Shown: positions 50,853 through 62,653, numbered from the stretch's first letter. The stretch is DNA of 64,000 bases from Ochrobactrum vermis (GCF_002975205.1 NZ_PCOC01000001.1:2235001-2299000), one strand, 5' to 3'. Translations and numbers: made by a program. The notes: generated from the sequence alone by a model not told the origin.

Positions 50853-50869
50853 GTTAAATACAACTTAAC
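50853..50869. promoter_or_regulatory. CtrA box upstream of the Omp31-like gene
   Basis: GTTAA-N7-TTAAC is a perfect palindromic match to the full CtrA site TTAA-N7-TTAAC. It lies 77-93 nt upstream of the start. CtrA controls outer-membrane protein genes such as omp25 in Brucella. Confidence 0.75.
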
Positions 50870-50915
50870 CTTGTTTTTTTACCAAGTTCATTAACATTTG
50901 CTAATTTATTAAACG

Positions 50916-50942
50916 CAAAAAGGCGCGGGTCTCGCCCGCGCC
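50916..50942 (-). terminator. Intrinsic terminator after glmM
   Basis: GGCGCGGG / CCCGCGCC stem, followed on the minus strand by TTTTTGCG. Confidence 0.9.
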
Positions 50943-50966
50943 TTGCAAATATTGTCTTTGCAGTGT

Positions 50967-52322
50967 TCAGGCCGCAGCGCTGCCTTCGGACGAGATCACG
51001 TCGATAATGTCATTGACGACCTTCTCCACCAGACCACGATCATCGCCTTCCGCCATGACGCGGATGAGTGGCTCTGTGCCGGACGGACGGATAACCAGAC
51101 GACCCTGACCGCCAAGGCGCTCGGTCGCTTCGTCGATTGCGCTCTTTACCCGCTTGTTCTCCAGCGGCTTGCCACCAGCGGTGCGAACATTCTTCAAAAG
51201 CTGCGGCACCGGATCGAACTTGCGGCAGACCTCGCTGATCGGCCTGCCCTGTTCCTGCGCAACGGCAAGGATCTGCAGCGCCGAAATCAGACCGTCGCCC
51301 GTCGTCGCGAAATCGGACAGAACGATATGACCGGACTGTTCGCCGCCGACATTGAAGCCATGTTCGCGCATATGCTCGACCACATAACGGTCGCCCACCT
51401 TGGTGCGAGCAAGCGTCAAGTGACGGTCGGCAAGGAAACGCTCCAGCCCAAGATTGGACATGATCGTAGCGACGATACCACCGCCTTCGAGGCGATCGGT
51501 TGCAGCCCAGCTTTCGGCGATAACGGCCATCAACTGGTCGCCATCAATGACAGTACCATTTTCATCGACCAGCAACACGCGGTCTGCATCGCCATCGAGC
51601 GCGATACCGACATCGGCGCGCACTTCATGGACCTTTTTCATCAGACCGATCGGATGCGTCGAGCCGCAATCCTCATTGATGTTGATGCCGTTCGGCTCGT
51701 TGTTGATGGTGATAACTTCCGCGCCCAGTTCCCACAAAGCGGCAGGAGCAACCTTGTAACCGGCACCATTGGCGCAATCGACAACGACGCGCAGACCGTT
51801 CAGATCGATATTGCGCGGCAGCGTGCGCTTGGCGAACTCGATATAGCGATAGATGTCGCCATCAACACGCTTGGCGCGACCGACATCACCATGGCTTGCC
51901 ATGTAGGACGACAGGTCCCCATCAATCATCGCCTCGATCTTGAGCTCGATCTCGTCGGAAAGCTTGTATCCATCCGGGCCGAAAAGCTTGATGCCATTGT
52001 CATAGAAAGGATTGTGCGAGGCGGAAATCATCACACCGATATCGGCACGCAGCGAGCGGCAGAGCATTGCCACAGCGGGCGTCGGGATCGGACCAAGCAG
52101 AAAAACATCCATGCCGGCGGCGGTGAAACCCGCCACCAGCGCATTTTCCAGCATATAGCCCGAGCGGCGCGTATCCTTGCCGATCACCACGCGCGAAGCC
52201 TGGCCTTTACGGCGGAAGATGTGGCCGACAGCCATCCCGACTTTCATGGCAACTTCCGGTGTCATCGGAAAGCTGTTTGCCTGTCCGCGAATGCCATCGG
52301 TTCCGAAATATTTCCGTGTCAT
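50967..52322 (-). CDS. glmM: Phosphoglucosamine mutase
   Basis: GlmM converts glucosamine-6-phosphate to glucosamine-1-phosphate for UDP-GlcNAc, needed for peptidoglycan and LPS. The 451-residue protein has [16 protein letters not shown], the catalytic phosphoserine loop [20 protein letters not shown] (about 97-116), the metal loop [15 protein letters not shown] (about 238-252), the sugar-binding [11 protein letters not shown] and the phosphate-binding [12 protein letters not shown] near the end. I chose ATG 52322; an upstream in-frame start adds eight residues without homology. In Rhizobiales glmM follows ftsH, as here. Confidence 0.95.
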   Translation of the reverse strand: MTRKYFGTDGIRGQANSFPMTPEVAMKVGMAVGHIFRRKGQASRVVIGKDTRRSGYMLENALVAGFTAAGMDVFLLGPIPTPAVAMLCRSLRADIGVMISASHNPFYDNGIKLFGPDGYKLSDEIELKIEAMIDGDLSSYMASHGDVGRAKRVDGDIYRYIEFAKRTLPRNIDLNGLRVVVDCANGAGYKVAPAALWELGAEVITINNEPNGININEDCGSTHPIGLMKKVHEVRADVGIALDGDADRVLLVDENGTVIDGDQLMAVIAESWAATDRLEGGGIVATIMSNLGLERFLADRHLTLARTKVGDRYVVEHMREHGFNVGGEQSGHIVLSDFATTGDGLISALQILAVAQEQGRPISEVCRKFDPVPQLLKNVRTAGGKPLENKRVKSAIDEATERLGGQGRLVIRPSGTEPLIRVMAEGDDRGLVEKVVNDIIDVISSEGSAAA

Positions 52323-52630
52323 CTGTTTCGCCTTGCGCTGAGCCATGAAACGCTCTCTATGCTTTCAAATATATGCCGCCCGAATTGATCGGTGAGCAAG
52401 GGCCGTCGGTCAGACAGCAGATTTTCGCTGTTCTTAACGCGAAAACACTCACAAAAGCAATTTCGCCTTTGGCGGCAGGTTCAACGGTCCCACGTCCAAA
52501 GTCGTAAGCTGGCGCAATATGATGCGCCGAAATCCTTAACGAGCCTTTGCGGCAGGCCTAAGCCAAAATAAAGTCAGGAAACAAGAAAGCCGGGACAGGC
52601 CCGGCTTTCTCTCTTTCGCTTTCAAGCAGT
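52323..52630. other. Gap between ftsH and glmM
   Basis: 308 nt. It holds the ftsH terminator (52585-52609) and probably the glmM promoter. No gene or repeat copy is seen. Confidence 0.55.
52585..52609 (-). terminator. Intrinsic terminator after ftsH
   Basis: GAAAGCCGGG / CCCGGCTTTC stem, followed on the minus strand by TTGTTTCC. Confidence 0.88.
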
Positions 52631-54559
<1,929 letters not shown>

Positions 54560-55001
54560 ATCGGGTCCAATCGATACCACGGCCATTCCGCGAGCACGGA
54601 ACGATGTTTCGGTCTAACATAGGATCGAAGGATGGCCTTGCCAAGGCGCGTTCGGCCCCGCATCCGCGATTCTTGTCACTCTGGTTTACAAAAAGAGCAT
54701 TTCCAGCAAAAGTGTGAAGCGTCTACGCGGGGAAATCAGTTCACTGGACTGATTTCTTACCCCGCTTCGATGCGTGGGATAATGCGTCGAACCAAAAAGA
54801 TAGAGCAGTTCCAGCGATTCTGTTGGCCCGGGAATTGCTCTGGTGGTCTGATTCCGACATCTGCATCCCTCAGTCACTGGCGTCGGACAAATGTCGGAAT
54901 CCAAAAGGCCGCTAGCAAATTTATGAATCTAGTGGATTTTTCGAATTCGACGTTTGAAACAGCGTTTCAGTTGGTCGGGATTCAAACGTCAATTCAATCC
55001 A
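54560..55001. other. Gap between tilS and ftsH
   Basis: 442 nt with no gene seen. It holds a long dispersed repeat (54694-54841) and a large inverted repeat that spans the tilS stop (54929-55005). The ftsH promoter must also lie here. Confidence 0.6.
54694..54841. repeat. Dispersed palindromic repeat, longest copy
   Basis: AGAGCATTTCCAGCAAAAGT, then GTGAAGCGTCTACGCGGGG, an internal hairpin GAAATCAGT / ACTGATTTC, GATAATGCGTCG, and a terminal hairpin AGAGCAGTTCC / GGGAATTGCTCT. It contains the modules of the other copies in full. Confidence 0.85.
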
Positions 55002-55005
55002 CTAG
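54929..55005. repeat. Long imperfect inverted repeat over the tilS stop codon
   Basis: CTAGTGGATT (54929) and GACGTTTGAA (54949) pair with TTCAAACGTC (54981) and AATCCACTAG (54996). A GAATT/AATTC pair lies between. The tilS stop (TAG on the minus strand, 55002-55004) is inside the outer arm. It may act as the tilS terminator. Confidence 0.75.
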
Positions 55006-56372
55006 GACATTTCCGCGCAGCCGCGCCCAATGCGCGCTTCAACGGCCATTGCAAGTTCGAAATCATGCCCCGGCAGCACATGATCGAAGATCGCGAAATG
55101 CCGTTCGATATGAATGCCTTGCGGAAAGTTTCCATCCAGCAGAAACGGCAATGCGAAAAGCCTGCCTTCCCTATAAAGGGCCGGCAGAACCAGCAGCGCC
55201 TCCCGTTTTCGAGATTCGATTTCGATGTTTTGCGACTTCAGGAAGTCGGCAAGCTCCTGCCGTCCCGGTGCGGCAAGATCGAAGCCCGTTTCGCTTTCAT
55301 TTGAAAAACGGAATCGTCCATCCCAGACAATGGTTTTACCGAGCTCCAGATGAAGTTTCGGCAGATTGCGCTTTTCACGACGGAACCGATGCGGTGAACC
55401 GTCCTCGCCGCGCTCGATCAAGGCACCGAATACCGTCAGACGATGGCTGTCGTCTTCCCCAGACAGAACCCGTTCAATGCGTGACCGCTCGCTATCGCCC
55501 GGCAGGAAACGACGCCCACCGGCGATTGCCGCCAGCAATCCCGAGAACAGAGGCTTCACGTTGACATGAAGGGCGGCGTAAAGCTGAGGATCAACGAGCA
55601 AGGTTCCGTTTGCATCAATGCGCAAGCACGCCGGATCGTCGAGGGCGGCGATCAAGGCCGCATTGTCCCGCTCACGCGCGGCCCCGGCCCCGGCAATCTG
55701 GTCGAGAACCACCTGCCTGTCGGTCTCTGCAGCGATGCCCAGACGAATCCGCGGTCGTTCATATTGCGTATTTGCGTTGCTGGGATCATCCACCCAGGCG
55801 ATACCTCTGCTGCGTAATTCATCGCGCAAGGCCTGCCGGGAAACGGTGAGCAGCGGGCGATCGAGTTCGACCGATCCTTCCAGCCCAAGACCTTCCAGCC
55901 ATGAGCGCGACGACATCGAGGCAAGGCCCCGCGCCTCGGCATGGCCACTGCGCTCCTTGCGCATCAGAAAGGTTTCGATCTGGTCATCTTGCGTATGACC
56001 GGTGACGATGAAGCCCCCGTCCGCTTCCCGTGCCGCCTGTACCAGCAGGCGATAGCGCGCCGTGCGCGCGGCTGCGGCAAGCCCGCTTGTCGGCTTGGTC
56101 TCGTCCCAGACCAGAATACGGTGTTCGATCCCATATTGTCGGCAAAGCATGCCGACATTTTCGGCTTCGTCCTTCGATTCGACCCGCAACCGATGGTCCA
56201 CCGTCACGGCAATCAACCGGGGTGGGTTCCGTAGCATGGCCAAATAATCCCGAAGGAGGAAAAGCAGACCGAGAGAATCGCTGCCGCCTGAAACGGCGGC
56301 AACAATGGCACTGGCCTGCTCAAATCCGAATGGCTCGAATAGTTTGAAAATATTGCTTGGGGTAAGCCCCAC
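55002..56372 (-). CDS. tilS: tRNA(Ile)-lysidine synthetase
   Basis: TilS puts lysine on C34 of the CAU-anticodon tRNA-Ile so that it reads AUA; it is essential. The 456-residue protein has the ATP-pyrophosphatase P-loop [20 protein letters not shown] (about 25-44), VTVDHRLR (about 57), [33 protein letters not shown] (about 106-138, with GHTQDDQ) and a longer C-terminal part. GTG 56372 lies 7 nt after GGAG; an upstream TTG is possible. It is the last gene of the cpoB-tilS pair, as is common beside tol-pal and ftsH in Rhizobiales. Confidence 0.92.
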   Translation of the reverse strand: MGLTPSNIFKLFEPFGFEQASAIVAAVSGGSDSLGLLFLLRDYLAMLRNPPRLIAVTVDHRLRVESKDEAENVGMLCRQYGIEHRILVWDETKPTSGLAAAARTARYRLLVQAAREADGGFIVTGHTQDDQIETFLMRKERSGHAEARGLASMSSRSWLEGLGLEGSVELDRPLLTVSRQALRDELRSRGIAWVDDPSNANTQYERPRIRLGIAAETDRQVVLDQIAGAGAARERDNAALIAALDDPACLRIDANGTLLVDPQLYAALHVNVKPLFSGLLAAIAGGRRFLPGDSERSRIERVLSGEDDSHRLTVFGALIERGEDGSPHRFRREKRNLPKLHLELGKTIVWDGRFRFSNESETGFDLAAPGRQELADFLKSQNIEIESRKREALLVLPALYREGRLFALPFLLDGNFPQGIHIERHFAIFDHVLPGHDFELAMAVEARIGRGCAEMS

Positions 56373-56387
56373 GAAATAACTCCGCAA

Positions 56388-57881
56388 TCAGCACTTAGCG
56401 CGGCTGCGCTCATCAGCAACGCGCTTCAATATGGCAGGCGCTGCCTTGGGGTAACGTTCTGGAATCTGCTTGAAAGTTGCACAGGCGACATCGCGATTGT
56501 CCATCTTTTCAAGCGTCATACCGAGCTTGAACATGTTTTCCGGCGCGCGCTTCGAATCGGGATAATCACGCTGTGTATCGATGAAAACCGTTGCGGCTTC
56601 CGGAAAACGTCCCTGACCGTAAAGCGATTCTCCGAGCCAGAAGCGCGCTTCCGCCGTATTGGGATCGGCCGGATAACGCTTCACATGCTCGCGGAAACCG
56701 GTTTCGGCGGACTTGTAATCGCCCGACATCAGAAATTGATAGGATGCCTGATAAAGCGAATTGGGATTATCGTCAGTCGGGAGGGATGCAACCGCATCGC
56801 CTGCAGCCGTACCACCCGCCGCCGCGCCGGGTGCCACGCCTGGCTGTGCTGTGCGGGGTGTGGTGTCAAGCGTTTCGCCGATTACATTGCCATTGGAGTC
56901 GAACCGGATGGAGCCGAGCGTTTGCGGCGGTTCGCCACGTGCCGGTCCGCCCTGTGCGGGCGCATTCGAACCAATAGCCACGGAATCGGCGCCAGAAGGC
57001 TGGCTGGCCGCAGTCTGCGAGGACGCATCGTATCCGCCGTCCTGCGGAGCATTTCCGGAAACCCCGCCATCGAGGTTTCCGTTATTGCCCGGATTTGAAC
57101 CGGCATCAGCGAGCGACGTGTCGCCACCGCCCTGCTGAACACCCGCGTCCGCGCGCTTTCCGGTTTCCAGGAACTGGAAGCGGCCTTCGTTTGCTTCCTG
57201 CATCTTCTGCATCTGATCCTGCATTTCGAGGATCTGGAAGTTCATGGCTTCGGCACGTGCGCCCAACGCATCTGCGATTGCGGCAGGATTGCCCATGCCC
57301 TGTGCACAGAGATCGGCACCGGGAGAGGCTGCAGCCGCAGCCGACTGAACCGCACTGCCGGAAGAAGGCGAGGTTACGCCGTTCTTCTTTTCCAGTTCTT
57401 CAAACCGGAATTCATTGTCTTCCTGCGTCTTCTGCAGCTGATTGTCGGTAAACGAAATCTGGGCATCCACATCCTCGACCTTGCCGGTCAGGTTGCGCAC
57501 CAGTTCCTGCTGCAGGCCGGGGCTCTGATAGCCGCCACCTTGCCCGGCAGCGCCACCGCCGTCCCGCATGGCTTCGTCGAGAATCGCCGTCGAGCCTATG
57601 CTGACGCGATTCTGCGCACCGCCACGGCCTTTCTCCAATGCCTGAAAACGCGCTTCGTTATCGCGCTGGATTTTCAGCATCTTGTCGCGAAGCTGCAAAA
57701 TCCGCGCATAGGACTGGGCATTCTGATGCGCCAGATTGCAGACCTGCTGCGAAAACTGATCCCCGCCGGGAGCGCCGGCCTGCGCGAGCTGAATCCCCTC
57801 TTGCGAAGAAACAGATGCCGCCATAACCGGAGCACTCGCCAAAAGCGGCAGCATGGCAATTGCCAGCGTCACTTTCCTCAT
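56388..57881 (-). CDS. cpoB: CpoB/YbgF, Tol-associated TPR protein with three coiled-coil repeats
   Basis: This periplasmic protein coordinates the Tol system with cell-wall synthesis at division. The 497-residue precursor has a signal peptide (about 1-21, ending APVMAA). Unusually it carries three similar coiled-coil modules (IQRDNEARFQALEKG; TQEDNEFRFEELEKK; MQEANEGRFQFLETG). E. coli YbgF has one such trimerisation helix. A low-complexity G/A/N-rich linker (about 245-370) leads to the C-terminal TPR domain (about 375-497: YQFLMSGDYKSAETGFREHV, FWLGESLYGQGRFPEAATVF). The start is MRKVTLAIAM after GAGGAAACCA. It lies between pal and tilS. Confidence 0.88.
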   Translation of the reverse strand: MRKVTLAIAMLPLLASAPVMAASVSSQEGIQLAQAGAPGGDQFSQQVCNLAHQNAQSYARILQLRDKMLKIQRDNEARFQALEKGRGGAQNRVSIGSTAILDEAMRDGGGAAGQGGGYQSPGLQQELVRNLTGKVEDVDAQISFTDNQLQKTQEDNEFRFEELEKKNGVTSPSSGSAVQSAAAAASPGADLCAQGMGNPAAIADALGARAEAMNFQILEMQDQMQKMQEANEGRFQFLETGKRADAGVQQGGGDTSLADAGSNPGNNGNLDGGVSGNAPQDGGYDASSQTAASQPSGADSVAIGSNAPAQGGPARGEPPQTLGSIRFDSNGNVIGETLDTTPRTAQPGVAPGAAAGGTAAGDAVASLPTDDNPNSLYQASYQFLMSGDYKSAETGFREHVKRYPADPNTAEARFWLGESLYGQGRFPEAATVFIDTQRDYPDSKRAPENMFKLGMTLEKMDNRDVACATFKQIPERYPKAAPAILKRVADERSRAKC

Positions 57882-58017
57882 TGGTTTCCTCATTCCCTTT
57901 TGCCCCTGCCAATTCACCGATCTGATTCACCCATCTGATTCACAATGAACAAGATGATCGAGTGCCGCGCCTGAACGGACGCTGAACATGGTTTGCCGCA
58001 CGACCAGCTCCGCTTTT

Positions 58018-58066
58018 AGAGCATTTCCAGCAAAAGTGCGAAGCGGTTTTGCGTTGGACAATGCGA
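58018..58066. repeat. Dispersed repeat between pal and cpoB
   Basis: AGAGCATTTCCAGCAAAAGT, then GCGAAGCGGTTTTGCGTTGG and ACAATGCG. It is almost identical to the copy at 38803. Confidence 0.85.
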
Positions 58067-58151
58067 AAAACGAAGGCTCTTTGACCCTCACTATGACAAG
58101 TGCGACTTCGGCCAAAATTTGTCGGAGTGGCAAATCTATCGTTCCAAAACG

Positions 58152-58177
58152 AAAAAAGCGGCCCGAAAGCCGCTTTT
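58152..58177 (-). terminator. Intrinsic terminator after pal
   Basis: AAAAGCGGC / GCCGCTTTT stem, with T-rich tail TTTCGTTTTGG on the minus strand. Confidence 0.88.
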
Positions 58178-58205
58178 CCGTAACACTATAGAGTGTTCGC
58201 AGATA

Positions 58206-58712
58206 TTAGCTGCCTGCACCGTTGAGAACGGTGACAGCGCGGCGGTTCTGCGACCAGCACGAGTCGGCGTCGCAAACAGCAACCGGACGTTCGTTACCGT
58301 AGGAGATGGTGCGCATACGGTTGGTCGGGACGCCACGCGAAGCGAGGAAGTCACGGGTAGCAGCCGCACGGCGCTGGCCGAGAGCGAGGTTGTATTCACG
58401 CGTACCGCGTTCGTCGGCATGGCCTTCGACGGTGATCGAATACTGCGGGTAACGCTGCAGCCACTGGGCCTGCTTCGAAAGCGTCTGCTGTGCGTCTGCA
58501 CGGATCAGCGACGAGTCGAGATCGAAGAAGATGCGATCGCCGACATTGACCGTGAAGTCCTGCGAGGAACCCGGCGTAGCAGCGCCTGCACCGAGACCCA
58601 GATCACCGGCATTGTTCGGAAGGTTCTTCTTGGACGCACAACCGGCAACGGCGAGCGACATGAAAAGGGCAATAGCGATCGGGCTACGTGCAATCGACTG
58701 GATACGGCGCAT
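58206..58712 (-). CDS. pal: Peptidoglycan-associated lipoprotein Pal (Omp16)
   Basis: Pal is an outer-membrane lipoprotein that binds peptidoglycan and TolB; in Brucella it is known as Omp16. The 168-residue precursor has a lipobox LAVAGC (Cys24). The OmpA-like domain follows (about 58-165), with FFDLDSSLIRADAQQTL, ITVEGHADERGTREYNLALG (peptidoglycan-binding TVEGHADERG) and the conserved RRAVTVL. ATG 58712 has AAGGAG 9 nt upstream; the open frame extends further. It is separated from tolB by a terminator, so it is probably transcribed alone as well. Confidence 0.95.
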   Translation of the reverse strand: MRRIQSIARSPIAIALFMSLAVAGCASKKNLPNNAGDLGLGAGAATPGSSQDFTVNVGDRIFFDLDSSLIRADAQQTLSKQAQWLQRYPQYSITVEGHADERGTREYNLALGQRRAAATRDFLASRGVPTNRMRTISYGNERPVAVCDADSCWSQNRRAVTVLNGAGS

Positions 58713-58917
58713 GGGCCGGAGCTCCTTAAGATTTGATGTTCCTGCGTAACCATCCAATAATCATATTGAGGTTAAGACAGGCTCAAGAAGTATGGTTAAT
58801 ATTTTCTTGCGGCCAGATGCAACCGGCAGTTTCCGGCAGCAATTCTGGTTCTAGCCCTTGGGGGCAAAATGCGGCAGAAACACGGCTCCACCGCAGGGAT
58901 TGTGGCAATTTGCCATG

Positions 58918-58948
58918 AAAAAGGCGCGAAACCGGAGCTTCGCGCCTT
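58918..58948 (-). terminator. Intrinsic terminator after tolB
   Basis: AAGGCGCGAA / TTCGCGCCTT stem, followed on the minus strand by TTTCATGG. Confidence 0.85.
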
Positions 58949-58976
58949 CACTTTCCGTAACTATTTGCGAAATGCG

Positions 58977-60308
58977 CTATTCGAGCAGCGGCGACCAGGC
59001 CGGATCAGATGCATAGTTCGGCGTCTGGATCTGGCGTTCGTTGCGGCCGGTCAGGTCGATGGTGAAAAGCTTCGGACCGCCTGCCCCTGCCGCCTTGCGG
59101 AAGAACATCAACACGCGACCGTTCGGAGCCCAGGTCGGACCCTCATTGTGGAAGCCCGAGGTCAACAGGCGTTCGCCCGAACCGTCGGTCTTCATCACAC
59201 CGATGGAGAACTGGCCCTGCGACTGCTTGGTGAAGGCGATAAGGTCTCCGCGCGGCGACCAGACCGGCGTGGAGTAGCTGCCGTCACCTGCCGAGATACG
59301 GCGCGGATTGGAGCCGTCAGCACCCATGACATAGAGCTGCGGACGTCCGCCACGGTCGGAGGAGAAAACAATCTGCGAGCCGTCTGGCGAATATGATGCG
59401 CTGGTATCGATCGCCTGGCTGTTGGTCAGACGCGTGGTCGAGCGATTGCGCAGATCCATCGTATAGATGTTGGCGCTGCCATCGTCCTGAAGCAGGCTCA
59501 TCACGACCTTCTGGCCATCGGGCGAAAAACGAGGAGCGATGGTCATGCCGGGGAAATTGCCGACAAGTTCACGCTGGCCGGTTTCGAGCTGCAGCAGATA
59601 CACCTTCGGCGAACCGCCCTCGAACGACATATAGGTGACTTCCTGACGGTTCGGCGAGAAACGCGGCGTCAGCGAAATGGCGCGGCCATCCGAAATGTAA
59701 CGCACATTGGCGCCGTCCTGGTCCATGATGGCCAGACGCTTTACGCGCTTCTGTGCCGGGCCGGATTCATCGACGAAAACGACACGCGTATCGAAATAGC
59801 CCTTTTCACCGGTCAGGCGCTCATAGATCGCGTCAGCGATGATATGCGCAACGCGGCGCCAGTTGTCCGGCGTGGTGAAGAACTGCTGGCCGATCATCTG
59901 CTGGCCGCCGAACGTATCCCACAGGCGGAATTCCGCCTTGAGACGGCCATCCGGCTGTTTGGTGATACGGCCCGTGACAAGCGCCTGCGCATTGATGACC
60001 TTCCAGTCCTCGAAACGCGGAGCCGCATCAGGATTGGAAATCTTCTCGATGAAAGCGCCCTTGTCGATCGGCGCGAAAAGGCCCGAACGCTCAAGATCAG
60101 CCGCGATGACCGACGTGATATTCGGTCCGAGCTGGTCGGCCGAAAGGAAATCGGTGATGGCGATCGGTAGCGGCTCGATCACCCCCTTATTGATGTTGAT
60201 TTCCACGACGGCGCGCGCCGGCATGGTGCAGACAAGGCTTGCGGCAATCATACACGCGAAAGCCGAAAAGACCGTCCGGATCTTTGTATTGATGATGCCG
60301 ATTTTCAT
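58977..60308 (-). CDS. tolB: Tol-Pal system beta-propeller protein TolB
   Basis: This periplasmic beta-propeller is a part of the Tol-Pal complex that constricts the outer membrane at division. The 443-residue precursor has a signal peptide (about 1-33, ending MPARAV). The N-terminal domain (about 35-165) has [20 protein letters not shown]. The six-bladed propeller follows with repeats of the type [42 protein letters not shown] and [14 protein letters not shown]. It lies 57 nt downstream of tolA. Confidence 0.95.
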   Translation of the reverse strand: MKIGIINTKIRTVFSAFACMIAASLVCTMPARAVVEININKGVIEPLPIAITDFLSADQLGPNITSVIAADLERSGLFAPIDKGAFIEKISNPDAAPRFEDWKVINAQALVTGRITKQPDGRLKAEFRLWDTFGGQQMIGQQFFTTPDNWRRVAHIIADAIYERLTGEKGYFDTRVVFVDESGPAQKRVKRLAIMDQDGANVRYISDGRAISLTPRFSPNRQEVTYMSFEGGSPKVYLLQLETGQRELVGNFPGMTIAPRFSPDGQKVVMSLLQDDGSANIYTMDLRNRSTTRLTNSQAIDTSASYSPDGSQIVFSSDRGGRPQLYVMGADGSNPRRISAGDGSYSTPVWSPRGDLIAFTKQSQGQFSIGVMKTDGSGERLLTSGFHNEGPTWAPNGRVLMFFRKAAGAGGPKLFTIDLTGRNERQIQTPNYASDPAWSPLLE

Positions 60309-60365
60309 GTCTTCTGGGACCTCTTTGTCCTTGGCAAGTAAGTTGATTGGCGACCGGAAGCCCGG

Positions 60366-61436
60366 TCAGAACATTTCGCTCGGGTCGAAGTTGACGATTA
60401 CTTCCGACCATGAATCATATTTGTCGACTGGCAGATTATACGGTGCACAGCGTGCGACAGCGCGCTTGGCGCTCTCGGCCGCAGCACGGCCCACACTGTC
60501 ACCGCCGCCGCCTGATGTCACTTCCGGAGCGCCCTGAATGGAGCCATCCTGGTTCAGTTTCATCTTGACGGTTACGACCAGACCTGGCGCATCAGCCACA
60601 CCGGCGGGCACGTTCCAGCACTTCGAAATCGCTCCTCGCAGTGCGTCCATTTCGCTCTGGCTGAGCTTGGAGCCGCCCGTATTCTTCTTGCCGCCCAATG
60701 ATGCCTGATCGGTGGACCGCTTGGCGCCGCCGCCTGCCGCCTTCTGCTTGTTGAGAAGGGCTGCAACCTCATCGGCAATCGCGTCTTTCTTCGATTGCGA
60801 TGTCTGGGAAGCGCTCTGCGTAGGCTTCTTTTCTTCCGTCGGCTTTCGGTCCGGCGTCTTTGCGGTCTGCGCCTGCGGCGGCTTCGGCTTGGCGTCAGGC
60901 GCTGGAACCTTGTCCGGCAGCTTCGGCGTCTGGGCATCGGGCGTTTCGGCCTGTTTCTCGATGGCTTCCGCCACCGGGTCAGGCTTTACTTCCTGCTTTT
61001 CTTCCGGCTTGGCCTGTACTTCGGTCGCCGGAACCGGCGTCGGCTTTGTCTCCGGCTTTTGTTCCGGTTTCGGATCGGGCTTGGGTTCCGGCTTTTTCAC
61101 CGGCTCCGGCTGCGCCTTCGGTTCTTCTGCCGCCTCGATCGGTTTCGCCTTGGCGTCGGGTTTGGGCGGCGTCTGGGTATCGATATCCTGATCGCCGAAA
61201 TTCTCGGCGTTTGGAACCGTCTGTGGTTTGGTTGTCGGCACGGGAGCCGACTTTTCCTTCATGGGCGCAGTCTTTTCGCCCTGTTGAATTTGCGTCATCG
61301 ACTCGATCGGTACGATATCGACCGGAAACGATTCCGAATCCTGCACGTCGAAAGCCTTCGGCGAGGAAAACGAAACCACTGCCAGCGCGACCGCAACGGC
61401 ATGCAAGGCAACAGAAGATGTCAGGCCAGCCTTCAT
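60366..61436 (-). CDS. tolA: TolA
   Basis: TolA is the inner-membrane anchor that links TolQR energy to TolB and Pal. The 356-residue protein has one N-terminal helix (about 5-23: SSVALHAVAVALAVVSFSSP). A long P/K/E-rich periplasmic spacer follows (about 75-245, KPEPKPDPKPEQKPE-type repeats). The C-terminal domain (about 260-356) has MDALRGAISKCWNVPAGVAD and VTVKMKLNQDGSIQGAPEVT. The proline-rich spacer (rather than the alanine/lysine helix of E. coli) is usual in Rhizobiales. It follows tolR by 7 nt. Confidence 0.92.
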   Translation of the reverse strand: MKAGLTSSVALHAVAVALAVVSFSSPKAFDVQDSESFPVDIVPIESMTQIQQGEKTAPMKEKSAPVPTTKPQTVPNAENFGDQDIDTQTPPKPDAKAKPIEAAEEPKAQPEPVKKPEPKPDPKPEQKPETKPTPVPATEVQAKPEEKQEVKPDPVAEAIEKQAETPDAQTPKLPDKVPAPDAKPKPPQAQTAKTPDRKPTEEKKPTQSASQTSQSKKDAIADEVAALLNKQKAAGGGAKRSTDQASLGGKKNTGGSKLSQSEMDALRGAISKCWNVPAGVADAPGLVVTVKMKLNQDGSIQGAPEVTSGGGGDSVGRAAAESAKRAVARCAPYNLPVDKYDSWSEVIVNFDPSEMF

Positions 61437-61443
61437 GATGGCG

Positions 61444-61896
61444 TCAGCTATCCTGCTCCTGGAGGGTCACAAGGCCGATATTCTTGAAACCGGCGGCGGA
61501 AATGCGGGCCATGACTTTCATGACGGTGCCGTAATCGGCAGCCTTGTCACCGCGCACGAAAATGCGCTCTTCATAGCCCGTCTTGGCGATAGCCTGGAGT
61601 TTCGGCACCACTTCTTCGATCGGAACTTCGGTTTCCTGCAGGTAGATCTTGCCTTCGCTGTTGACCGAAATGGTGATCGGCTGCGTATCGGCATTCATGG
61701 CCTTTGCCTGCGTATCAGGCAGATCAATCGGCACACCCACAGTCAAAAGCGGGGCGGAAACCATGAAGATAATAAGGAGAACGAGCATCACGTCGACGAA
61801 CGGCGTCACGTTGATCTCGCTCATCAATGCGGGTTTGCGACCGCGCCTGCGGCGCCCGCCCGACTGCATTCCCTGATTTCCTACCGACATGCCCAT
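61444..61896 (-). CDS. tolR: TolR
   Basis: TolR is the ExbD-like partner of TolQ in the Tol proton channel. The 150-residue protein has a basic N-terminus, the membrane segment SEINVTPFVDVMLVLLIIFM (about 26-45) with the proton-carrying aspartate, and the periplasmic domain ending VMKVMARISAAGFKNIGLVT. It is closely similar to ExbD at 23887, but it lies in the tolQ-tolR-tolA order. The gap to tolQ is 46 nt. Confidence 0.94.
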   Translation of the reverse strand: MGMSVGNQGMQSGGRRRRGRKPALMSEINVTPFVDVMLVLLIIFMVSAPLLTVGVPIDLPDTQAKAMNADTQPITISVNSEGKIYLQETEVPIEEVVPKLQAIAKTGYEERIFVRGDKAADYGTVMKVMARISAAGFKNIGLVTLQEQDS

Positions 61897-61942
61897 TGCA
61901 AGATTCCCGAAGGCTGAAATTACACTCGATGCTCGAAGCCGC

Positions 61943-62653
61943 TTAGTTACGTGGCGTCAGCTTCTCATCAATTTGGCGCGACAGTATGGCGGAGAACTCG
62001 TCCGCAAAGCCTTCGAGCCGTCCACCGATCTTGCCTGCATCCGACGACAGCTTGTTGTAGGCAATAACAGCAGGAATAGCGGCGAGAAGACCGATCGCCG
62101 TTGCCAGAAGCGCTTCGGCAATACCGGGCGCCACGACGGCAAGACTGGTGTTCTTGGAAGCCGCGATGGCCTGGAAGGAGGTCATGATACCGACAACCGT
62201 GCCGAACAGCCCGATGAACGGTGCCGCAGAGCCGATAGTCGCCAGAAAGCCCAGACGCGAGTCAAGCTTTTCGCTTTCACGCGCCAGCGCAACGTCCATG
62301 GCCTTGTCGATACGCATCTGGAGACCGATGGGTGAGCGAGCGCCCTTCTCGAATGATTTCTTCCACTCACGCATCGCAGCCATGAAAATGGATGCCATGC
62401 CAGTGGTGCGGCGTTCACCGAGATTGCGATAAAGTTCTTCAAGCGACTGGCCGGACCAGAACGTCTGCTCGAAGCGATCAATCGCGCGGCGCGCGCGGCC
62501 ATAAGCAATCGTCTTGTCTACGATGATAGCCCAGGTCCAGATCGAAGCGAACATCAGGCCAAGCATAACCAGCTTGACGACCCAGTTCGCCTGCATGAAC
62601 AGGCCCCAGAGGGTAACATCGGCGGCGGGGGCCGCTAACGCAACATTTTCCAT
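61943..62653 (-). CDS. tolQ: TolQ
   Basis: TolQ is the MotA/TolQ/ExbB-type proton channel subunit. The 236-residue protein has helix 1 near 20-41 (NWVVKLVMLGLMFASIWTWA), the conserved FLATIGSAAPFIGLFGTVVGIMTSF (about 143-167) and LAVVAPGIAEALLATAIGLLAAIPAV (about 179-204). There is no N-terminal extension as in the ExbB of this window. First gene of tolQ-R-A-B. The ybgC gene lies 430 nt upstream on the same strand. Confidence 0.95.
   Translation of the reverse strand: MENVALAAPAADVTLWGLFMQANWVVKLVMLGLMFASIWTWAIIVDKTIAYGRARRAIDRFEQTFWSGQSLEELYRNLGERRTTGMASIFMAAMREWKKSFEKGARSPIGLQMRIDKAMDVALARESEKLDSRLGFLATIGSAAPFIGLFGTVVGIMTSFQAIAASKNTSLAVVAPGIAEALLATAIGLLAAIPAVIAYNKLSSDAGKIGGRLEGFADEFSAILSRQIDEKLTPRN

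Larger units (their letters stand above)
57882..58205. other. Gap between pal and cpoB
   Basis: 324 nt holding a repeat copy (58018-58066) and the pal terminator (58152-58177). No gene is seen. The cpoB promoter must be here. Confidence 0.6.
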
